From Chrysochromulina parva (lineage: Eukaryota; Haptophyta; Prymnesiales; Chrysochromulinaceae): DNA of 10,513 nucleotides. A model generated the notes under the pieces. It saw nothing but the letters and a program-made list of their open reading frames with translations. It was not told where the DNA came from and did no database searches. Positions 1 to 4,381 of the stretch are shown one piece after another. The stretch spans positions 1 to 10,513 of the forward strand of contig PJAB01002098.1 in NCBI GenBank assembly GCA_002887195.1, read 5' to 3'. The position numbers and the translations under genes were made by a program. Within the stretch, counting starts at the first letter, position 1. Every line of letters begins with the position of its first letter.

Positions 1-230
1 CTTGGAAACTGCGGAGCGGTCCTGCACACGAGCGTATCGCCATCCATCTGGAAGTGGTTTACGTTGTCTCCCCACGTGCTGCTCTCGTCGAAGCCGAAGA
101 GGTCACGGAACCACGCTGGCTTCTCGCGCTGCATCGGAAATGGCGAGCGCTTGCTGCCTCTCTCCGTGTGCTTCGCCCACGCTGTGGGACCTCCACACGA
201 TAGCAAGGGGATAGAACTAAAGTTCTGCAT
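1..230 (-). CDS. 5' end of an unrecognised gene, cut by the left edge
   Basis: Reading right to left from an ATG at 230, the frame stays open to the window edge (about 76 residues), with an in-frame TGA upstream of that ATG. A second in-frame ATG lies at 134. The part after residue 33 looks like a real globular protein start, with the stretch PAWFRDLFGFDE followed by WGDNVNHFQMDGDTLVC, rich in aromatic and charged residues. The first 32 residues are Ser/Lys/Arg-containing with few acids, so they could be an organelle targeting presequence or may simply be 5' UTR if the ATG at 134 is used. I do not recognise the family. The gene lies on the same strand as the next gene to the right, whose stop is 165 bp upstream. 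Coding is judged from composition and the open frame only. Confidence 0.55.
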   Translation of the reverse strand, partial: MQNFSSIPLLSCGGPTAWAKHTERGSKRSPFPMQREKPAWFRDLFGFDESSTWGDNVNHFQMDGDTLVCRTAPQFP

Positions 231-350
231 CTGTAACGGTCTGGTAACGGTCACTTCAGTCGGTCAGTTTCGTCGCTGTCCCCCCGCGCTACCAAGCTAT
301 CATTTAGCTATCATCGCAAAGACAAGGCTCTGATTTTAATCATAACACAG

Positions 351-360
351 CCTTATTAAA
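351..360 (-). terminator. possible poly(A) signal of the DUF2103-like gene
   Basis: About 36-45 bases after the stop codon at 396 the minus strand reads TTTAATAAGG, an AATAAG variant of a polyadenylation signal in a locally AT-rich patch. Many algae do not use AATAAA, so this is only a candidate. Confidence 0.15.
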
Positions 361-395
361 ACACAGCCTTCAGCGCATAGCTTTCATGCGAGATT

Positions 396-2164
396 TCAAT
401 CGAAAGAACCCACCTCACGCTTGGAGCGCCCGCCTCCCCAGTACTTGCCCGACGAAAGGTCGCCCGCCTCGACCGCGGCCCACTGCTTTGCATGGTCCTT
501 GATGCTGAGGCCGCGCTCGCGCGCCGCCGCGCTCGACGCCAGCTTGCGCTCCTTCTCGCGCTCGAGCTGCTCACGCTCGCGCCCCCTCTGTGTGGCACGC
601 TGCCGCTCGTGCTCCGCCTTGAGCTTCGAGTGCAGCACCTGCGGTGACAGTCCGCGCAATCCGCTCTCTCAGAATGCTCAACAGGAGGGCCCAGGGCTGG
701 CGACTCGGGGCTGGCGAGTCTTTGAGTCCATGGCGAGTCTTTGAGCGCGGCACGTGCCTTCTGGCGCTGCTCAGCAATCTCGGCGGCAATCAAGAGGCAA
801 TGAACGACACTCACCTGCTGGCGCTGCTCAGCAATCTCGGCGGATGAGAGATTGAGCCGGCCGCCGCCGTCGGGCAGCTTGTCGTACGATGACGCCTCCG
901 CCTCGCGCGGCGGGCGGATCGCATGCTCGATCGCCTCCTCGAGCTCGACTAGTGACACCATCAGCTGCGGCTTGAGGATGAGCTCTACGTCCTGCGCCGT
1001 GCGCCCGTTGCGCGCGACACACTTGACACGCTCCGTCAAGGTGACGTCGGCTCCGCTGCCGCCGCTCTCAGACTCCGACGACGCTGTCGCAGCGGCCACA
1101 CGCTGCACCCGCATCTCGAAGGCGGGCACATGCGACGCAACCTGGTGCAGCCGGCCCGGCACGCATGTCTTGACCAGGTGACCCTTGCACAGGCGGCGCA
1201 GCACGATCTGCAAGCCTTCACAGTGCGTGCTGTGGTTGAGCACAATGCGCCCGTCTCCAACTTGGCTCGCCTCTTCTGCGCCGTCTTGGGCGCCGTCTCG
1301 TGCCGGCTTCACATTCACATTCACATTCACATTCACGCTGCGAGAGGCTGACATGGCGGCGTCGGCGCTTACGCTTACGCGTGCACGCTGCTCCGCACGT
1401 GCGGCGTCGGCAATGCGTGCCTCCGCCTGCTGCGCCGCCTTGACGCGTTTCAGCCGTTCGCGCGCGGCGTCCGCTGCCAAGCGCAGCGGTATCGTATCTT
1501 GCGGATCGAGCGTATGCAGCAGCGGCATGGCCGCAAGCAGCGCCTGCCTGATCTCCTCTACAGACTCCGCAAAGTCGAGCTGAATCATGAGTAGCACGGG
1601 CGCATTCTCTGCGGTGTCCGTCAAATCCTCCGCTGCCCCCGATGCGGGCGGCACCTCAGCTGGCACTGTCGTCCTGAGCTCCTCGTACAGAGCCCGATCA
1701 TGCATGGCCTCGAGAGCTTCGATGTTCGCCTCGGGGTCGGCGAGCAGCTCAAGAAGATACTCAAGGTCGTCGCGCAACCCGTCGGCGCAGCCTGCCGGGA
1801 GCACCTCGCCATCAATCTTGTGGATGATCGTCGCAAGGCGCTCTTCGTGGAACCGGCAACGCTCAATCATAGGATCATTATCGCCCAGTAAGGTCGCGCG
1901 ATCTTGGAAACTGACCACAGTGCTCCTGAGCCACTCTGGCGCGATTCGGTGGCTCTCTTTTGCTGCCACTACTGCCGTCTTGCGCTGCTCCGCACGGGCT
2001 GCTAGCTTCTCCGCCCTAGCACGTGCCTGCTCGGACTGCGAAAGCCGCGACTTCTCGCCGCCTCCCATAGAGGAAATGAAGGAGTCGATGATGGAAGTTT
2101 CGTAACGAAATAACGAAACATCATGTGGTTTCGAATCGAAATCCGAAGGGAGCGCTACTTTCAT
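396..2164 (-). CDS. coiled-coil protein with DUF2103-like domain, two exons
   Basis: The model has exon 1 at 2164-815 (450 codons) and exon 2 at 638-396 (80 codons plus TGA), giving 530 residues. Donor CAG|GTGAGT and acceptor CACCGCAG|GTG are both phase 0, and retaining the 176-nt intron would shift the frame. Residues 40-70 and 230-262 are Ala/Arg/Glu-rich likely coiled coils, separated by an acidic helical region. Residues 277-285 are an NV repeat encoded by a hexanucleotide microsatellite. Residues about 304-416 contain NHSTHCEGL, then VKTCVPGRLHQ and VKCVARNGRTAQDVEL. From memory this pattern resembles DUF2103, a predicted metal-binding domain of cyanobacteria and other prokaryotes. Residues 440-505 are a strongly charged Arg/Glu/Gln helix and the end is KYWGGGRSKREVGSFD. 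The start is uncertain: an in-frame ATG at 2068 (MGGGEKSR) follows AT-richer, UTR-like sequence and may be the real one. Molecular function is unknown. Confidence 0.7.
639..814 (-). other. intron of the DUF2103-like gene
   Basis: The donor is GTGAGTG at 814 and the acceptor is CACCGCAG ending at 639. Splicing joins AEIAEQRQQ directly to VLHSKLKAEHERQ and restores one Arg/Glu-rich helix. The intron contains TTGATTGCC of the minisatellite type and, at 761-786, an exact 26-bp copy of upstream-exon sequence (818-843). Using the internal copy as an acceptor (ending at 761) would give a 54-nt intron, but a further intron would then be needed to reach exon 2. Confidence 0.6.
761..843 (-). repeat. 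26-bp exon-edge duplication, exon copy and intron copy
   Basis: Positions 761-786 and 818-843 are identical over 26 bp, offset by 57 bp. The right copy is exon 1 coding for AEIAEQRQ. The left copy lies in the predicted intron and ends in CAG, so it could act as an alternative acceptor. Confidence 0.9.
1308..1336 (-). repeat. hexanucleotide microsatellite encoding (NV)n
   Basis: TTCACA is repeated four times plus a partial unit on the plus strand. On the coding minus strand it is (TGTGAA)n and gives alternating Asn-Val between the coiled coil and the DUF2103-like domain. Changes in unit number keep the frame. Confidence 0.95.
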
Positions 2165-2262
2165 GAAAATGAATGCTCACAACGAAACGCGGGCACGGGG
2201 AATTCATCCCGAGCTCGAGGGTAAGTCCACTCACCGCAGTCGAACTCCTCGACCACCGTCAT
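2161..2262 (-). other. short upstream ORF or unassigned exon overlapping the start of the DUF2103-like gene
   Basis: A 33-codon frame starts at the ATG at 2262 (MTVVEEFDCGEWTYPRARDE and onward) and stops with a TGA that overlaps the ATG at 2164 as ATGA. The composition is protein-like, and a good donor (GCG|GTGAGTGG) sits near 2241. It could be an upstream ORF limiting translation from 2164, a leftover exon, or chance. Confidence 0.25.
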
Positions 2263-2735
2263 CGGTCATCCGCTCATTCCATTCTGGTCCCCGTCACCAT
2301 CCTCCGCTCCTCGTTAGCTCCTCGTCCTCATACCTCATCCTCGCGCTCGCGCTCAGCGCCCTCTTGTCGCCGCCGCCATCGGCTGCCTCCTTGCCAATGC
2401 TCCTTGCTGCCGCCCTTACCGCCGCCACCGGCCGCGCCCTTCTTATGCTTGATCAGCGTATCCTCCTCGTCGTCGCTCTACTCCTCTTCACAGTCAGAAG
2501 GCGCCGTCCTGGGCGTCACCTTATGGCCGCTTGTGCTTCTGTCTGCGCCCACCACGGCGTTCCCTCTGCCACTGCCACCCTTGGCCTCGCCCTCGACCTC
2601 GGCGGCGCCCACACTACCCCTCACCATGGCGCTCACGACAGCGCTTTCGCGAGGGAGACGACGCCGTGGTGGGCGCTGCCTCGGTGGGGCGCACGGCATG
2701 CACATGACAGCGCGCGGCATGCCGTCGTGCTGTTC
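2165..2735. other. CT-rich spacer with possible decayed coding sequence
   Basis: This lies between the 3' end of the transporter gene and the 5' end of the DUF2103-like gene, both on the minus strand. The plus strand is strongly CT-rich. It holds a perfect 16-bp inverted repeat (2545-2560 with 2661-2676) that would form a stem with a 100-nt loop. On the minus strand at about 2478-2398 a frame reads SDDEEDTLIKHKKG followed by a Gly/Lys-rich run. It is preceded in the same frame by PSDCEEE and a TAG, so it resembles an acidic/basic protein tail interrupted by one stop. A 238-codon open frame on the plus strand looks like a GC-rich, low-complexity artefact. I call no firm gene here. Confidence 0.4.
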
Positions 2736-3911
2736 TCAGACGAGTATCGATGGTCCGGAATCTGCTTTGGCACCAGACGGGGCTGGGGGGGCCTTGGCCG
2801 CGCTGTCTTGAGCAGACCCCCACCCCTCGCTGATCGGGCGTGCGAGCGCCATGCCGAGCACCACCGTAAGCAGCATTAGCATCAGGCCGGGCGCTCCCGG
2901 TGCAGCGCCGACGTCAACGAGCAGCGGGCCGGGGCACAGGCCGCTCGCGCCCCATCCGACGCCAAAGAAAACCGACCCGATCAGCAGCGAGCGATCGACA
3001 GGGGGGGGCGACGCCGCTCCCCACACGGTCGCCTCTTGAATGCCCACGCGCGCGGCGACTCGGAAGGACACGAAGGTCGTAGCGAGCGCTGTGCAGAACA
3101 GAACCCAGAGCGTGCCATCGAAGGCGGCGGGACCGAGCGCGCCTAGAACGACACTCGGGCGCACCATGCCGCCGATAGAGAGCCCGATCGCGAAGCACCC
3201 CCCGCTCCACAGTCCCAAGAAGACCTCCCTGGCAGTCGACTTTTCCGGGAGGAGTGCGAGGCCGGCGGCGAGCGCGAGCGCCAGGCTGCCGGCGAGCTGG
3301 GCGGCAAGCCCGGTGGTCGTGGCCGCTGTAGCACCGATGGGCACGATCGCGATGGGCAGGATGGCGCCGAGCGTACCGTCACTTGTGATCGTCATGGTGA
3401 CGTTGGAAATCGTCGTGGTGATGCTTGTGATCGTCATGGTGACGCTGGAAATCGTCGTGGTGATGATGGCGGCCACCATAAAGATCGGCACAGCCACGAA
3501 AGAGCGATAGGATAGGCGAGAGAGGCCGCATAGGCCGTGGCCGCTGGTGCACCCATTCGCAAGCGCGGTGCCGATGCCGACGCAGATGCCGGAAAACGCG
3601 AGCACTAGCGAGGGAGCTGGCGGAGCCGAAAAGCTTGAAGGCAGCAGCACCTTCATGAGGGCGCCGCCTGAGAGCAGGCCGCCAGTGAAGGCAATCTTGG
3701 AGGTCTCGTGAGGGCCGAGGAGGAGGGCCTTGAGGGCGCCCGAGCAGCCGGCAATACGGCGGGAGAAGAGCATGTACACACCGCATGCAACGCCGATGAA
3801 GAGGCCGCCGATGAAGGCTTCGAGGGGTCGGAAGGTGGACATCGTGCTCGCGGTCGGCTCCCAATCGCGATGCACATCGGTGATCGTCTCGGATTCGGGG
3901 AAGGTGGACAT
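2736..3911 (-). CDS. YeeE/YedE (TsuA-type) sulfur-compound transporter
   Basis: A single uninterrupted frame of 391 residues with no intron needed. It has the two-fold half-repeat of the YeeE/YedE sulphur transport family. Half one runs from about residue 31 to 150, with GLFIGVACGVYMLFSRRIAGCSG and GCTSGHGLCGLSRLSYRSF (residues 120-138). Half two runs from about 230 to 360, with GLSIGGMVRPSVVLGAL and FFGVGWGASGLCPGPLLVD (residues 315-333). Both keep the cysteine-containing Gly-rich re-entrant motifs (C121, C128, C326; also C56). Characterised bacterial members import thiosulfate or related sulfur compounds; the substrate here is inferred. Two starts are possible, ATG at 3911 and ATG at 3842, both reading MSTF because a 16-bp segment is duplicated. 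The codons between the preceding in-frame stop and 3911 also look protein-like, so a missed 5' exon is possible. Residues 150-177 are a 4 x 7 residue Thr/Ile repeat between the halves. The family is mainly prokaryotic. Confidence 0.88.
   Translation of the reverse strand: MSTFPESETITDVHRDWEPTASTMSTFRPLEAFIGGLFIGVACGVYMLFSRRIAGCSGALKALLLGPHETSKIAFTGGLLSGGALMKVLLPSSFSAPPAPSLVLAFSGICVGIGTALANGCTSGHGLCGLSRLSYRSFVAVPIFMVAAIITTTISSVTMTITSITTTISNVTMTITSDGTLGAILPIAIVPIGATAATTTGLAAQLAGSLALALAAGLALLPEKSTAREVFLGLWSGGCFAIGLSIGGMVRPSVVLGALGPAAFDGTLWVLFCTALATTFVSFRVAARVGIQEATVWGAASPPPVDRSLLIGSVFFGVGWGASGLCPGPLLVDVGAAPGAPGLMLMLLTVVLGMALARPISEGWGSAQDSAAKAPPAPSGAKADSGPSILV
3381..3464 (-). repeat. 4 x 21-bp in-frame repeat in the transporter
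   Basis: Four 21-bp units alternate between two versions and encode ITTTISS, VTMTITS, ITTTISN and VTMTITS. They sit between the two halves of the transporter, where relatives usually have a short linker. The repeat keeps the frame and contains no stop, so I treat it as coding. Confidence 0.9.
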
Positions 3912-3914
3912 CGT
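3830..3914 (-). repeat. 16-bp direct repeat duplicating the start codon context
   Basis: The minus strand carries ACGATGTCCACCTTCC at 3914-3899 and again at 3845-3830, offset by exactly 69 bp (23 codons). Both copies hold an in-frame ATG followed by Ser-Thr-Phe, so either can start the transporter. Confidence 0.95.
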
Positions 3915-4381
3915 CCTTGCAATGTCGGTGTAGTTGTCGGTGTCCAGACGCGGCGCGGCTTTTGACTCGGTTCGGAGAGGTTACTCTTTTTGCTGTGGAA
4001 GCCTGGAGACCAGACAAAAGTACATCATTATAGAAGGGTATACCTCATCCAAATATGTTCAAGTTCAAAGTTCAATAGGCTTCCATAATGTAGTAACTTG
4101 AACATCAAAATATAGAATGCGGCCAGATACTCACCACACCTTCATCTCCGCTGCCCCTTACAGGACAGTCGAGTCACCGCAATCTCGAAACCACCCCACT
4201 CTCTCACACTCCTCTCCCTCGATGCATGGCCGTGACTGTGCCGTCGTACACGGTTGGTACTGCCAAAAGGTAGCTGTTTGGCTGAGCGCCAAGAATGAGA
4301 TCAGTTCGATTGCGTCCAAGATGATGCGTCACAGACCTCGGCGGCCTCTGATGGCTCCTCACCACCTTTGAGCTTTGTCTC
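3912..4381. other. intergenic region between transporter and RING-vWA gene
   Basis: This 470-bp stretch should hold the 5' UTR and promoter of the transporter and the 3' UTR of the RING-vWA gene. Bases 4015-4120 are markedly AT-richer than the rest of the window. They contain an 11-bp inverted repeat (ATGTTCAAGTT at 4055-4065 with its complement at 4095-4105), which would make a hairpin with a 29-nt loop. The minus strand has donor-like GTGAG strings near 4385, 4366 and 4134, so an extra 3' exon of the RING-vWA gene cannot be excluded. No convincing ORF is seen. Confidence 0.4.

Noticed and set aside
642..814. Continuous 602-codon frame through the predicted intron to 356
   Set aside because: After residue 450 this frame becomes Arg/Ser-rich noise, while the other frame from 638 continues the charged helix and ends in a plausible C terminus.
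1185..2105. Long plus-strand frames opposite the DUF2103-like gene
   Set aside because: They mirror the real minus-strand exon in other frames and read as Ser/Arg/Ala-rich noise.
2163..2879. 238-codon open frame on the plus strand
   Set aside because: Low-complexity Arg/Ser/Pro/Leu-rich translation without domain signals, running into the antisense of the transporter's 3' end; typical of GC-rich DNA.
3379..4017. 212-codon minus-strand frame overlapping the transporter
   Set aside because: Frame-shifted reading of the transporter gene, rich in His/Arg with no membrane or domain pattern.
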